Position numbers and translations under genes: made by a program. Of a stretch of DNA of 64,000 nt, positions 28,090 to 36,623 are shown piece after piece. The notes beneath the pieces were generated by a model. The model had not been told where the DNA came from, did not search any database, and saw nothing but the letters and a program-made list of their open reading frames with translations. Within the stretch, counting starts at the first letter, position 1. Each line of letters begins with the position of its first letter. Where the stretch lies: the NCBI RefSeq assembly GCF_006376675.1, contig NZ_VEWK01000003.1, positions 124,001 to 188,000 on the forward strand. Direction: 5' to 3'. The DNA comes from Brucella pecoris (GTDB lineage Bacteria > Pseudomonadota > Alphaproteobacteria > Rhizobiales > Rhizobiaceae).

Positions 28090-28974
28090 TTGCCCGGTTT
28101 ATTGACGCGCCTCGTCCCGCGCCGCTTCCGCCCGGTTTCCATCGAGATACCTGTCGTGCGACTGCATGGCGCCATCATGTCCGGTGGGTCTGCGTTCCGT
28201 CCGATGCTTTCATTGGCGTCGACGGCAGCAGTCCTTGAAAAGGCATTCACCGACAAGGAAGCGCCTGCCGTCGCCATTTCGCTCAACTCGCCCGGTGGTT
28301 CGCCTGTACAGTCACGGCTGATCTATCGGCGTATCCGCGATCTTGCCGCCGAACATCAAAAGAAGGTTTTCATCTTCGTCGAAGATGTCGCTGCCTCGGG
28401 TGGCTATATGATTGCACTTGCCGGCGATGAGATCATCGCCGATCCGTCATCCATCGTCGGTTCTATTGGCGTGGTATCGGCGTCATTCGGTTTCCCCGAA
28501 CTTCTGAAGAAGATCGGTGTCGAGCGCCGTGTCTATACGGCGGGTTCCAACAAGGTGACACTCGATCCGTTCCAGCCGGAAAAGAAGGCCGATATCGAGC
28601 GGCTGAAATCTCTGCAGCTTGAAATCCACGAAACCTTCATCGACATGGTGAAAGAACGGCGCGGCAGCAAGCTCGTAGAGGACAAAGACCTGTTTACGGG
28701 ATTGTTCTGGACCGGCATCAAGGCGCAACAGCTTGGCTTGATTGACGGGCTTGGCGACATGCGCAGCGTCCTGCGCAAGACCTATGGCGACAAGGTCAAG
28801 CTCAAGCTGGTCGAACAAAAGCGCGGCCTTCTGGGACGCAAGATGCCGGGCGTGGATATGGCCATGAATATGGCATTGAGCAATCTTGAACCGGCTTCCA
28901 TTGCCGCACATCTCGGCGACGGGCTGCTTTTGGTAGCCGAAGAGAAGGCGCTTTGGGGCCGCTACGGCCTTTAA
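28090..28974 (+). CDS. S49 family peptidase (short SppA-like)
   Basis: 294 residues. A half-size signal-peptide-peptidase-like protein with the Ser-Lys dyad: Ser in VAASGGYMIA and Lys in YTAGSNKVTLDPF. SLNSPGGSPVQS is the oxyanion strand. There is no strong membrane anchor at the N-terminus. I place the start at TTG 28090 because a good AGGAG lies 6 bp upstream; there is no in-frame ATG before the conserved core (LPGLLTRLVPRRF). Substrate unknown (membrane-protein remnants are the family role). A hairpin after the stop ends the unit. Confidence 0.87.
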   Translation: MPGLLTRLVPRRFRPVSIEIPVVRLHGAIMSGGSAFRPMLSLASTAAVLEKAFTDKEAPAVAISLNSPGGSPVQSRLIYRRIRDLAAEHQKKVFIFVEDVAASGGYMIALAGDEIIADPSSIVGSIGVVSASFGFPELLKKIGVERRVYTAGSNKVTLDPFQPEKKADIERLKSLQLEIHETFIDMVKERRGSKLVEDKDLFTGLFWTGIKAQQLGLIDGLGDMRSVLRKTYGDKVKLKLVEQKRGLLGRKMPGVDMAMNMALSNLEPASIAAHLGDGLLLVAEEKALWGRYGL

Positions 28975-29060
28975 AAAGACGATACCAACGAAAATCAGCG
29001 GCGATTTTCGAACCAATGCTTTGAATTCCTTCGTTTCACCGTGATATGCTATCAGAACGT

Positions 29061-29082
29061 GGGGCGGGCCGCTTCCCGCCCC
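29061..29082 (+). terminator. Hairpin after the S49 peptidase
   Basis: GGGGCGGG (29061-29068) pairs with CCCGCCCC (29075-29082) across a 6-nt loop, followed by TTCATG. GC-rich stem with a weak T-tract. Confidence 0.5.
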
Positions 29083-29153
29083 TTCATGAACATCCGGCAT
29101 TTCGGCCTTTGCGATCCGGCAATCCGCGATGCAACCCTTAAGGACTTGAGGCC

Positions 29154-29339
29154 ATGCCCCAGCTCATTTTTCTGCTGCTGATCATCGCCGCCGCCTGGTA
29201 CGGCTACCGCTCGTTCAAGCGTGAAGCCGCGCGCGTGTCCCAACGTGTGCGTCAGGCGGAAAAGGAAACTCAGAACCGGGCTCACGGTACACTCGTACAG
29301 GACCCGAAAACCGGCGAATACTACGTCAAGAAGGACTGA
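29154..29339 (+). CDS. Small single-pass membrane protein
   Basis: 61 residues: one N-terminal membrane helix (LIFLLLIIAAAWYGYRSF), then a basic helix with charged Arg/Glu alternation (KREAARVSQRVRQAEKETQNR) and a short C-terminal strand LVQDPKTGEYYVKKD. Such small proteins follow S49 peptidase genes in related rhizobia. GAGG lies just upstream of ATG. Function unknown. Confidence 0.72.
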   Translation: MPQLIFLLLIIAAAWYGYRSFKREAARVSQRVRQAEKETQNRAHGTLVQDPKTGEYYVKKD

Positions 29340-29445
29340 CCTTTCTTTCAAGAGAGGTTGCCGACGAAGCGGCGCGGTCGCTCGCCGCAGCACGAACGCC
29401 ATGTTTTCTCTCAAGCGGTGTCGATTTTACAGAATTGTCGGAACC

Positions 29446-29513
29446 GCTCTAACTATTGTTTCATCGCATTTTCCTGCGCAAAACCGTTTCACACTTTTGC
29501 TGGAAATGCTCTA
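29446..29513. repeat. Dispersed palindromic element, copy 5 (short subtype)
   Basis: GCTCTAACTATTGTTTCATC leads to CGCATTTTCCTGCGCAAAACCG and ends CACTTTTGCTGGAAATGCTC. Same subtype as the copy at 26181-26248. It ends 21 bp before the ispE start, so it lies in the ispE leader. Confidence 0.85.
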
Positions 29514-29533
29514 TTCCCGGTCCGTAACCAGAA

Positions 29534-30457
29534 ATGACCATTTTCCCCAAAACCGAAACACCCGTGAATACCGGGTTTGCAAGTGCGGTGACGCGTCTGG
29601 CTCCAGCCAAGATCAATCTCGCGCTGCATGTGACGGGGCGTCGCGACGATGGCTACCATCTGCTCGATATGCTGGTGGTCTTTGCGCGCTATGGCGACAT
29701 CATTCGTATAGAACTTGCCGAAAAGGACAGTTTCACGATCGGCGGCCCTTTCGCAACCCGTATCCCGCTCGATGGCAGCAATCTGGTTCTCAAGGCGCGC
29801 AACGCATTGCGCGATCATGTGCAAAGGGCTCTGCCGCCTGTCGCCATCCATCTGGAAAAGAACCTTCCCATTGCATCCGGCATAGGCGGTGGATCGAGCG
29901 ATGCCGCCGCAACGCTGCTGGCGCTTGATGCTTTGTGGCGACTTGATCTCGGTTTCGAGCAACTCGCCAAGATGGGCCTTGGCCTTGGTGCCGACCTGCC
30001 CATGTGCCTGCATGGCGCATCAAAGGGCACACCATTGGCCGCACGCGGGATCGGCGAAGACCTGACCCCCGTTACCGGACTTCCAGCCTTGCCCATGCTG
30101 CTCGTCAATGACGGAACCGCTATGGCGACACCGGATGTTTTTCGCGCGCTCGACAAACGCGATCATCCGGCCTTGAGGCTTACTTCCCATGCAGATATCG
30201 GCCACCTATGTGCTTATCTGCACACAACCCGCAACGACCTTCTGCCTCCCGCGCTGAAACTCGCCCCCCGGATCGGCGATAAACTCGATCTGCTTCGTGC
30301 ATGCGGTTCGCTTTACGCACAGATGTCGGGCTCAGGCGCAACCTGTTATGCGATCTTCGAAGACATGGCCGCTACAGAGCGGGCAGCGGCAATTGTTTCC
30401 GCCAAAAGACCGGACTGGTTTGCAATCGCAACCCGCACGGTTTCCTCTCAAGAATAG
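29534..30457 (+). CDS. ispE: 4-diphosphocytidyl-2-C-methyl-D-erythritol kinase
   Basis: GHMP kinase that phosphorylates CDP-methylerythritol at the 2-hydroxyl in the non-mevalonate isoprenoid pathway. 307 residues: [21 protein letters not shown] (substrate), the ATP-binding loop [17 protein letters not shown], and the C-terminal [14 protein letters not shown]. Ribosome-binding site weak (AACCAGAA). The polyprenyl diphosphate synthase 4 kb upstream uses isoprenoid products of this pathway. Confidence 0.95.
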   Translation: MTIFPKTETPVNTGFASAVTRLAPAKINLALHVTGRRDDGYHLLDMLVVFARYGDIIRIELAEKDSFTIGGPFATRIPLDGSNLVLKARNALRDHVQRALPPVAIHLEKNLPIASGIGGGSSDAAATLLALDALWRLDLGFEQLAKMGLGLGADLPMCLHGASKGTPLAARGIGEDLTPVTGLPALPMLLVNDGTAMATPDVFRALDKRDHPALRLTSHADIGHLCAYLHTTRNDLLPPALKLAPRIGDKLDLLRACGSLYAQMSGSGATCYAIFEDMAATERAAAIVSAKRPDWFAIATRTVSSQE

Positions 30458-30776
30458 ATTCTGAACGACTTCCCATCCGAAAGCCCGAAAAATCGCCCTA
30501 TTGTTCACTCTCATTGGACAATATATTGGGACAGACTGTTCGCGCTTTTTGAACAAAAGGCCCTCTACAACAGTTTTGTGAAGGCTGATATATAAACCAA
30601 CATATTGATTATATTTATTTATTTTAAAAGAAGTTTCTATTATCCAAAAAATTGGCTGCACAAATGTGTGATTAAGAAAACATTTTCGTGACTGGAACTT
30701 TTGCCCACTGTCACCCATTTCAGGTGCATCGGAACGACGAACAAAACGCCGCTCCACTTTCCAAGGAGATAGGAAA
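30458..30776. other. AT-rich non-coding gap upstream of the small secreted-protein pair
   Basis: 319 bp. Notably AT-rich from about 30590 to 30660 (ATATTTATTTATTTTAAAAG), unlike the rest of the window. A GGAAC-N17-CATT pair at 30694-30719 partly resembles the alphaproteobacterial EcfG promoter (GGAAC-N16/17-CGTT), but only loosely. I see no gene. Confidence 0.55.
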
Positions 30777-31004
30777 ATGAAAAAGATTGTTCTTGCTGCC
30801 GCTGCCCTCGCTCTTAGCGCCGGTGCTGCCTTTGCTGAAAACCCACGCGTTGGCGAACCTGCCGATCTTTATGCAAACGACCGCACGCCGGTTGCTTCCC
30901 AGAAGGTCGACTACACCGCCCCCGCTTCGATCGGCCAGTCCTCATTCCAGGACGGCTCGGCTCATCGCTTCGGTGACGCATCGCCTTCGAGCTACCAGAA
31001 CTAA
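30777..31004 (+). CDS. Small secreted protein, first tandem copy
   Basis: 75 residues: signal peptide MKKIVLAAAALALSAGAAFA, then a 55-residue mature part that starts ENPRVGEPADLYANDR, with a C-terminal block DGSAHRFGDASPSSYQN. The copy at 31265 is very similar. Rich in Ala, Ser, Asp; no Cys. Strong ribosome-binding site (AAGGAGATAGGAAA). A tandem 16-bp duplication (CCAGAACTAAGCATTG) covers its stop codon. Possibly the DUF680 family, from memory. Function unknown. Confidence 0.78.
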   Translation: MKKIVLAAAALALSAGAAFAENPRVGEPADLYANDRTPVASQKVDYTAPASIGQSSFQDGSAHRFGDASPSSYQN

Positions 31005-31026
31005 GCATTGCCAGAACTAAGCATTG
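30995..31026. repeat. Perfect tandem duplication of 16 bp
   Basis: CCAGAACTAAGCATTG occurs at 30995-31010 and again directly at 31011-31026. The first copy contains the stop codon of the small secreted protein. Confidence 0.9.
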
Positions 31027-31264
31027 AATGAGTGCAGGGCGTCGTCAAAAGCCTCCCAGCCGATGACGCCCCGATGAATTCCCAAGCTGGATATTCCTCC
31101 CAATCATCCAGCTTCCCCCAGTTATCTCCCCGATGGATGGCATGGTGCCACCCGGGAGCCCCGGAAAGGCTTCTATGCCATCCGAAGGGGCGATTTGTTC
31201 ACTGCGTTTATGCGACGCCAAATGTTTCCATTTGGCTGCAAAACGCTCCAGAAGGATTACGAAA

Positions 31265-31498
31265 ATGAAAAAGTTTGCTCTTGCTGCCGTTGCCGTTGCT
31301 CTTAGCGCCGGTGCTGCTTTCGCTGAAAACCCACATGTAGGCGAACCTGCCGATCTCTATGCAAACGACCGTACGCCGGTTGCAACGCAGAGCCAGAAGC
31401 TCGACTACACGGCTCCTGCCTCTATCAAGACTCCGGTCTATCAGGATGGTTCGGCTCACCGCTTCGGCGATGCTTCGCCTTCCTCTTATCAGAACTAA
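31265..31498 (+). CDS. Small secreted protein, second tandem copy
   Basis: 77 residues: MKKFALAAVAVALSAGAAFA, then ENPHVGEPADLYANDRTPVA, ending YQDGSAHRFGDASPSSYQN. Over the mature part it differs from the copy at 30777 mainly in the middle (TQSQKLDYTAPASIKTPV versus SQKVDYTAPASIGQSS). The start at 31265 has AGAAGGAT nearby; an earlier frame start at 31133 is not conserved. A strong terminator follows. The two copies, 261 bp apart, are a recent local duplication. Confidence 0.8.
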   Translation: MKKFALAAVAVALSAGAAFAENPHVGEPADLYANDRTPVATQSQKLDYTAPASIKTPVYQDGSAHRFGDASPSSYQN

Positions 31499-31518
31499 TC
31501 CAGTCGGCATGTCTGACG

Positions 31519-31549
31519 AAAAAGGCGAAGCTTCCAGCTTCGCCTTTTT
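31519..31549. terminator. Strong bidirectional terminator
   Basis: AAAAAGGCGAAGC (31519-31531) pairs with GCTTCGCCTTTTT (31537-31549) across TTCCA. Serves the secreted-protein gene and the convergent glycosyltransferase gene. Confidence 0.92.
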
Positions 31550-31555
31550 GTTTGG

Positions 31556-32062
31556 TCAGTCTTCGCCGGGCGGCAAAATGAGATGTTTGAGGCGAGTTGG
31601 TCGCAAGCGCTGCGGAAGCTGGTCAAACGCTACGCCGTCGAGCAGCAGCGGCTTTACGACGTCCAGGCGAACCAGAAGTCCGGCATCCAGTGTCGCCTTG
31701 TGACCGAAGATTTTCCGGACCGGACCAAAGCCGCCATCTTCAGGAAGTGAAAAACGCGCGGCGCCATCATCGTTTTCCATGTGGCGGCGGAGGATATCCT
31801 CCCATCCTTCCTGTGGGATCGCTCCCGGCTTCAAAAGCAGAACCCACGGCGTGCGTATTTCATCGAGCGCTGTCTCAATATCCATCTCGGCATAAAAGGC
31901 ACAGCCCGCGCCCAGCGCAACGAGAGCGGTTTCATCCGACGATCCTCTGTCGATAACCGTGACACGGCGCAGCAAACCCTCCACGACAGCCGGCACCAAT
32001 GCTGAAAGCGTGTGGGCCAGCGCTCTTTCTGAATTCAAGGTTTCGATGACAACAGACAACAT
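31556..32062 (-). CDS. Short glycosyltransferase family 2-like protein
   Basis: 168 residues starting MLSVVIETLNSERALAHTLSAL, with VTVIDRGSSDETALVALGAGC as the nucleotide-sugar-binding strand of the GT-A fold. It is shorter than typical family 2 enzymes (over 220). A short Asp motif near YAEMDIE could be the metal-binding DxD region, but reads only MD, so activity is uncertain. The product could be a glycosyltransferase, or a degenerate relative. Convergent with the secreted-protein gene; start 32062 is used because it begins the conserved strand. Confidence 0.65.
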   Translation of the reverse strand: MLSVVIETLNSERALAHTLSALVPAVVEGLLRRVTVIDRGSSDETALVALGAGCAFYAEMDIETALDEIRTPWVLLLKPGAIPQEGWEDILRRHMENDDGAARFSLPEDGGFGPVRKIFGHKATLDAGLLVRLDVVKPLLLDGVAFDQLPQRLRPTRLKHLILPPGED

Positions 32063-32283
32063 GCGCGCTTCATATATCAAGAACACGTGAACGGAAAGCG
32101 GCTGCATATATGTTCTTGCTTTGTTCCAGTCCTTGCGATAGGAATAGATTCATCAGAACAGAGTCGCATGGCAGCACGGCACGCACGACAAAACAGTTTT
32201 CAGCCCCGAAAGGGTATCCTGTTTCCCAGTTTGCTTACGTCGTGACTGTACAACGCCAGATGTTTCCATTCAGGGAGACGAAG

Positions 32284-33456
32284 ATGGAAGTGATCCAGCA
32301 GGCAGATATCATCAAGCAGGCCGACAGGGCTGCCTTCGGTAGCGGGCGCGCGGATCACGCCAATGCGATGATCGGCGAGGCTGGCTTGCGCATCGACCAC
32401 GCCCGGCGGCGCGGACGTGGCGCAGGCATCAACCCGACCGGACGTTTCGAGCCAGCGACACGCCATGACTTCGATGATGGCTGGACCACGCTCGAAGAAC
32501 TGCCTCCCTTCAAGACCGATGTGCAGATCGAAAAACCGCGAACGATCATCACCCGCAATGACTCGCCCGACATCAATTTCGATCGCTCCATCAATCCCTA
32601 TCGCGGTTGCGAGCATGGCTGCATCTATTGCTTTGCCCGACCGACCCATAGTTACATGGGGCTTTCAGCCGGTCTCGATTTCGAATCCCGCCTGTTTGCG
32701 AAGCCGGATGCCGCGCGCCTTCTGGAGCGCGAACTGGCCAAGGCCAATTATCAGCCGAAAACCATCGCTATCGGCACCAATACCGACCCCTATCAGCCGG
32801 TCGAGAAGAAATGGCGCATCATGCGCGAAATTCTTGAAGTGCTGGAGGCCGCAAATCATCCGGTCGGCATCGTGACGAAATCCGCCCTGGTCGTGCGTGA
32901 CATCGATATTTTAAGCCGCATGGCGGAGAAGGGGCTGGCCAAGGTCGCCCTGTCTGTCACGACGCTCGATGCCCATCTGTCCCGCACGATGGAACCGCGC
33001 GCTTCGACGCCGACACTACGGCTTCAGGCCATCCGCAAGTTGACCGACGCGGGCATTCCAGCTTCCGTCATGATGGGCCCGGTCATTCCGGGGATCAACG
33101 ATCACGAGATCGAACGCATTCTGGATGCCGCCTATGCGCAAGGTGCGCGCGAGGCGGGTTATGTTCTGCTGCGCCTGCCGCTCGAAGTCGCGCCTTTGTT
33201 CAAGGATTGGCTACTGCGCAATTATCCGGATCGCTATCGCCATGTCATGTCGCTTGTGCGCTCCATGCGCGACGGCAAGGATTATGATGCCGAATGGGGC
33301 AAACGCATGCGCGGCACAGGCCCCTACGCATGGCAGATCGGACGTCGTTTCGAAATTACTGCGCGCAAGCTCGGCTTCAATGCACGCCGCCTTCAGTTGC
33401 GCACCGACCTGTTTGAACCGGTCGAAAAGGGAGGCAAGCAGCTTTCGCTGTTTTAG
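32284..33456 (+). CDS. PA0069 family radical SAM protein
   Basis: 390 residues. The radical SAM cluster CEHGCIYC (Cys109, 113, 116) binds the [4Fe-4S] centre that cleaves SAM. Further motifs are typical of the SplB-like group: NPYRGCEHGCIYCFARPTHSYMGL, then AIGTNTDPYQPVEKKWRIMREIL. The substrate is unknown in this family (DNA lyase-like activity has been suggested by homology). ATG 32284 (MEVIQQADI) has GGGAG 7 bp upstream; the longer frame from 32110 is less likely. Followed by rnhB. Confidence 0.9.
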   Translation: MEVIQQADIIKQADRAAFGSGRADHANAMIGEAGLRIDHARRRGRGAGINPTGRFEPATRHDFDDGWTTLEELPPFKTDVQIEKPRTIITRNDSPDINFDRSINPYRGCEHGCIYCFARPTHSYMGLSAGLDFESRLFAKPDAARLLERELAKANYQPKTIAIGTNTDPYQPVEKKWRIMREILEVLEAANHPVGIVTKSALVVRDIDILSRMAEKGLAKVALSVTTLDAHLSRTMEPRASTPTLRLQAIRKLTDAGIPASVMMGPVIPGINDHEIERILDAAYAQGAREAGYVLLRLPLEVAPLFKDWLLRNYPDRYRHVMSLVRSMRDGKDYDAEWGKRMRGTGPYAWQIGRRFEITARKLGFNARRLQLRTDLFEPVEKGGKQLSLF

Positions 33457-33546
33457 GAAAGACACGCAGCAAGCAGCAAAAGGTGAACTTAACCTTGGGC
33501 TGGTGCCGATTTTCAAACTGCATACCCTGTCAGTCGTCAATTCAGT

Positions 33547-33574
33547 TTCCGTCTGATTTGTCCTTCAGACGGAA
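33547..33574. terminator. Hairpin between radical SAM gene and rnhB
   Basis: TTCCGTCTGA (33547-33556) pairs perfectly with TCAGACGGAA (33565-33574) with an 8-nt loop. No T-run on the plus strand. It could be a pause site, processing stem, or terminator assisted by Rho in the 195-bp gap. Confidence 0.5.
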
Positions 33575-33651
33575 GGGCTACCTGCTTTCATCTACCGTCC
33601 TCGAGCAGGGCCCTTGCGGAGAATCGGAAGCAATGCGAGCATCGCCGCCAA

Positions 33652-34314
33652 ATGAAACGCTCGGCTTCTGATTCTCCGCTCCTCTTTGATATCCCACTCG
33701 CGCCTGACTTTTCTGAAGAGAAAAGGCTGCTTTCGCGTGGACTGAAACATATTGTCGGCATCGATGAAGCCGGACGCGGCCCCTTGGCCGGTCCCGTGGT
33801 TGCTGCTGCTGTCGTCCTGGACATCGATGACCTTCCGGACGGACTGGACGATTCCAAGCGGCTTACGGCGGTAAAACGCGAAGCACTCTACGACATAATT
33901 CTGGCGAAAGCCGTCACCGTTTCAGTTGCAAGCCTCAGCGCACGCAGCATAGATGGAAGCGATATCAGGAAGGCTGCGCTTGAAGCGATGCGTCGTGCTT
34001 CTGACGGTTTGATCTTGCAACCATGCCACGCACTGATCGACGGGCGCGATATTCCGCCGGGACTTCTCTGCCCCGGCTCAGCTCTCGTCAAAGGCGATCA
34101 GCGGTCCATTTCTATTGCCGCAGCCTCCATAATCGCCAAGGTAACACGCGACCGTATGATGATCCGAGCGGGTGCTGCTCATCCACCCTACGGGTTGGAA
34201 GTTCATGCGGGATACGCGACCGTGAAGCATCGCGCCGCCATCGAAACGGATGGTCCTGTTCCCGGTATCCACCGCTACACTTTTGCGCCCATCAAAGGCC
34301 GTTATAGCGCTTAA
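33652..34314 (+). CDS. rnhB: Ribonuclease HII
   Basis: Cleaves single ribonucleotides and RNA-DNA hybrids. 220 residues: the first active-site pair is [24 protein letters not shown] (Asp, Glu), then [13 protein letters not shown], with a third Asp in LIDGRD and the fourth in [21 protein letters not shown]. The last codon overlaps the end of the convergent lysE gene: rnhB TAA at 34312-34314 and the lysE stop at 34311-34313 share the tetramer TTAA. Confidence 0.96.
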   Translation: MKRSASDSPLLFDIPLAPDFSEEKRLLSRGLKHIVGIDEAGRGPLAGPVVAAAVVLDIDDLPDGLDDSKRLTAVKREALYDIILAKAVTVSVASLSARSIDGSDIRKAALEAMRRASDGLILQPCHALIDGRDIPPGLLCPGSALVKGDQRSISIAAASIIAKVTRDRMMIRAGAAHPPYGLEVHAGYATVKHRAAIETDGPVPGIHRYTFAPIKGRYSA

Positions 34315-34928
34315 ACAGTGGCCAACTTGGCCGCGAACCCGAAAAGCAGGGCTGCAAAACCCCAGCGCTGGATCGTCTGTATTGCGGGATACCGTTTGAA
34401 CAGGTTGCCAAGCGACGATCCCGTGAAAGCGTAAATCGCATCGAACGACAATCCTACCACCGTCATGATAGCTCCCAGCAACGCGAACTGAAGCGTAATG
34501 CTGCCATTCTCTGGGTGGACGAACTGCGGCAGCAAGACCGAACAAAAAAGCAGCGCTTTCGGGTTAAGCAGATTGGTGAGGAGGCCCTTGCGCGCCGAAG
34601 TCAAATAGGAACGGCGTTCGCGCACGCCGCCAACCGCATCCATTGTCGGCAAGGGGTGGCGCAGAATGCCAATAGCAAGCCAGACCAGATAGCAGGCGCT
34701 GACGATCCGGACGAAATGGAACGCCATGGGAAAGGCGTGCAGAAGCGCCGCCAGACCAAGAGCGGCAAGAGCCACATGACACGCGCGCGCGATTGCGAGC
34801 CCGGCAGCAGCCGCCAGCGCATGAACCCTGCCCTGTGCCGCACCGGTCTGGAGCAGCAGAATCATATCAGGTCCCGGAATAAGAAATGCGGCAGCCAGTG
34901 CGCCTGCGTATAACCACATCTCGCTCAT
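34311..34928 (-). CDS. LysE/RhtB family amino acid exporter
   Basis: 205-residue inner-membrane efflux protein with five to six membrane segments. Family signatures are the N-terminal [35 protein letters not shown] and [21 protein letters not shown]. Substrate: an amino acid or homoserine lactone-type compound. Divergently transcribed from an Lrp-type regulator 188 bp away, which suggests substrate-controlled export. Shares its stop region with rnhB. Confidence 0.9.
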   Translation of the reverse strand: MSEMWLYAGALAAAFLIPGPDMILLLQTGAAQGRVHALAAAAGLAIARACHVALAALGLAALLHAFPMAFHFVRIVSACYLVWLAIGILRHPLPTMDAVGGVRERRSYLTSARKGLLTNLLNPKALLFCSVLLPQFVHPENGSITLQFALLGAIMTVVGLSFDAIYAFTGSSLGNLFKRYPAIQTIQRWGFAALLFGFAAKLATV

Positions 34929-35052
34929 TGATATCGCCCACAAAATGACACTTGCCTGACCGCGACGCGAAACGTCCGAAAAATGAACGCCTGATCGCGA
35001 AGCAGCAGAATGTCCGAAACTATCCGGTATTGGATGCGCATGTCCTTGCGAT

Positions 35053-35094
35053 TTGTGGCGCAGGATCAGGAAATTATGATACAATCTGCCACAA
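35053..35094 (+). promoter_or_regulatory. Putative promoter and Lrp-type operator upstream of lrp/lysE
   Basis: TTGTGG (35053-35058) and TATGAT (35075-35080) are 16 bp apart, a plausible promoter for the regulator. An inverted repeat, TTGTGGC (35053-35059) and GCCACAA (35088-35094), spans the -10 element, which fits a site that the Lrp-like protein could bind for autocontrol and for control of the divergent exporter. Confidence 0.45.
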
Positions 35095-35116
35095 TTCTAA
35101 TGTCGAATGTCAGATC

Positions 35117-35608
35117 ATGCCAAAACTCAAGCTTGATGTAATTGATCGCAAAATACTTTTGGCGCTTCAGGAAGATGCTCGGCTCTCCAATGTCCAGCTT
35201 GCGGAGAAAGTCGGCTTATCGCCTTCGCCATGCCTGCGGCGTGTCAAAATACTTGAGGCGGCTGGTGTCATTCAAGGCTATCACGCAGCGCTGGATCGTA
35301 ATGCGGTCGGGCTTGGATTGACTGTCTTCGTCGGTATCCGGGTGGAGCGTCATCACGAGGAAACTGCAACGGCGTTTCGAACCTCCGTGCAGAACCTGCC
35401 GGAGGTCTTTTCCTGCCACCTCGTGTCAGGAGAATCCGATTTCCTGTTGCAGGTCGTTGTGGCCGACCTCGCAGCCTATGAGCGCTTTCTATCCGGCACG
35501 CTGTTGCGACTTCCTGGCGTGATCGACATTCGGAGCAACTTCGCCATTCAGACGGTCAAGTCACAGGGAGAACTGCCACTTGCGCTGCACGCAAACCTCA
35601 AGGACTAA
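35117..35608 (+). CDS. Lrp/AsnC family transcriptional regulator
   Basis: 163 residues. N-terminal winged HTH (LDVIDRKILLALQEDARLSNVQLAEKVGLSPSPCLRRVKILEAAGVI), C-terminal RAM/AsnC ligand-binding domain (VFSCHLVSGESDFLLQVVVADLAAYERFL). The start ATG 35117 fits the conserved N-terminus; the preceding 55-residue frame is not conserved. Divergent to a LysE-type exporter, so the exporter is its likely target and an amino acid its likely ligand. A NUDIX gene follows 29 bp later. Confidence 0.93.
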   Translation: MPKLKLDVIDRKILLALQEDARLSNVQLAEKVGLSPSPCLRRVKILEAAGVIQGYHAALDRNAVGLGLTVFVGIRVERHHEETATAFRTSVQNLPEVFSCHLVSGESDFLLQVVVADLAAYERFLSGTLLRLPGVIDIRSNFAIQTVKSQGELPLALHANLKD

Positions 35609-35637
35609 TCTCATATCATATCACCGGAGAATCTATT

Positions 35638-36039
35638 GTGCCGGATATCGTCAAAGCCGTTCTTTTAAGTCCCAAAGGTATTCTTCTCGGACGTCGCAGC
35701 CCCGATCGTCGCGCCTATCCCAACCGGTGGAGTTTTCCGGGTGGACATGTCGAGGGAGGAGAGATCATGGAGACCGCACTCCAACGGGAAATCCAGGAGG
35801 AGCTCGGACTAACGCTTCGCGCGTTTTCGTTTCTCGCCACTATAAAGGTGGCAGATCCGGCAGCGTCATTCCACCTCTATACCGTCACCGCTTGGGACGG
35901 CCGCCCTACCATTCGCGACCGGGAGCACACGAAACTCAGATGGTTCACGCCACAGGAAGCCTGTTCATTGGATGATCTTGCTTTGGAGGAATATCGACCG
36001 TTGTTTGACAAACTGGGCGGCATGGCAGCCAGCCTCTGA
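35638..36039 (+). CDS. NUDIX hydrolase
   Basis: 133 residues. NUDIX box GHVEGGEIMETALQREIQEELGL (G-x5-E-x7-RE-x2-EE-x-GL) is complete. The N-terminus AVLLSPKGILLGRRSPDRRAYPNRWSFPGG is the MutT-like strand, so an 8-oxo-dGTP-like, nucleoside diphosphate or dihydroneopterin substrate is possible; no specificity motif seen. GTG start at 35638, 29 bp after the regulator gene; likely in the same transcript. A strong terminator follows. Confidence 0.85.
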   Translation: MPDIVKAVLLSPKGILLGRRSPDRRAYPNRWSFPGGHVEGGEIMETALQREIQEELGLTLRAFSFLATIKVADPAASFHLYTVTAWDGRPTIRDREHTKLRWFTPQEACSLDDLALEEYRPLFDKLGGMAASL

Positions 36040-36080
36040 TCGGACTGTATTGAAATCGATTTCCCAACCCAGGCCAGCAA

Positions 36081-36109
36081 AAAACGCCGCCCTTTCGAGG
36101 CGGCGTTTT
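36081..36109. terminator. Terminator between NUDIX gene and atpF
   Basis: AAAACGCCGCC (36081-36091) pairs with GGCGGCGTTTT (36099-36109) across a 7-nt loop. Bidirectional; on the minus strand it closes the F0 operon. Confidence 0.92.
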
Positions 36110-36133
36110 CGTCAAAACTTCTGTGAGTCGAGA

Positions 36134-36613
36134 TTAGTTCAGGTTCGACTTGACCTGCGACAGAGCATCTTTGAACAGGCTGCCTGCGACCTTCGCATCG
36201 ACCTTGTCGGCAACGATCTTGCCAGCGGCGGCGACTGCCAGATCGACTGCCGAAGCGCGAACCGCGTTGATGGCGTCGACTTCAGCCGTTGCAATCTTCT
36301 GCTCGGCAAGCTTGTTGCGGCGTACAACATATTCTTCCGTTGCGCGCTTGGCGTCTTCGAGAAGCGCCTTGGCTTCACGCTCGGCGGAAGCAACGATGTC
36401 GCTTGCTTCCTTTTCGGCTTCCTTGCGCTTGCGATGATATTCGGCCAGCAACTGCTGGGCCTCTTCGCGAAGCGTGCGGGCTTCTTCCAGTTCGTTCTTG
36501 ATGCGGTCGGCACGCTCGTCGAGCGACCGACCGACCATGGCCGGAACCTTCAGATAGGCCAGAATTGCCAGAAAGATAATGAGGCCAACCAGTGCCCAGA
36601 ATGTAGCGTCCAT
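36134..36613 (-). CDS. atpF: ATP synthase F0 subunit b
   Basis: 159-residue peripheral stalk subunit: a single N-terminal membrane helix (MDATFWALVGLIIFLAILAYLK) and a long charged coiled-coil that contacts F1. The start at 36613 matches the family start and GAGGAGAGG precedes it. Last gene of the F0 operon. Confidence 0.93.
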   Translation of the reverse strand: MDATFWALVGLIIFLAILAYLKVPAMVGRSLDERADRIKNELEEARTLREEAQQLLAEYHRKRKEAEKEASDIVASAEREAKALLEDAKRATEEYVVRRNKLAEQKIATAEVDAINAVRASAVDLAVAAAGKIVADKVDAKVAGSLFKDALSQVKSNLN

Positions 36614-36623
36614 TGTCCTCTCC

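Noticed and set aside
30694..30719. GGAAC-N17-CATT, resembling an EcfG stress promoter
   Set aside because: The -10-like part differs (CATT instead of CGTT) and one such near match is expected by chance in an intergenic region; kept only as a note.
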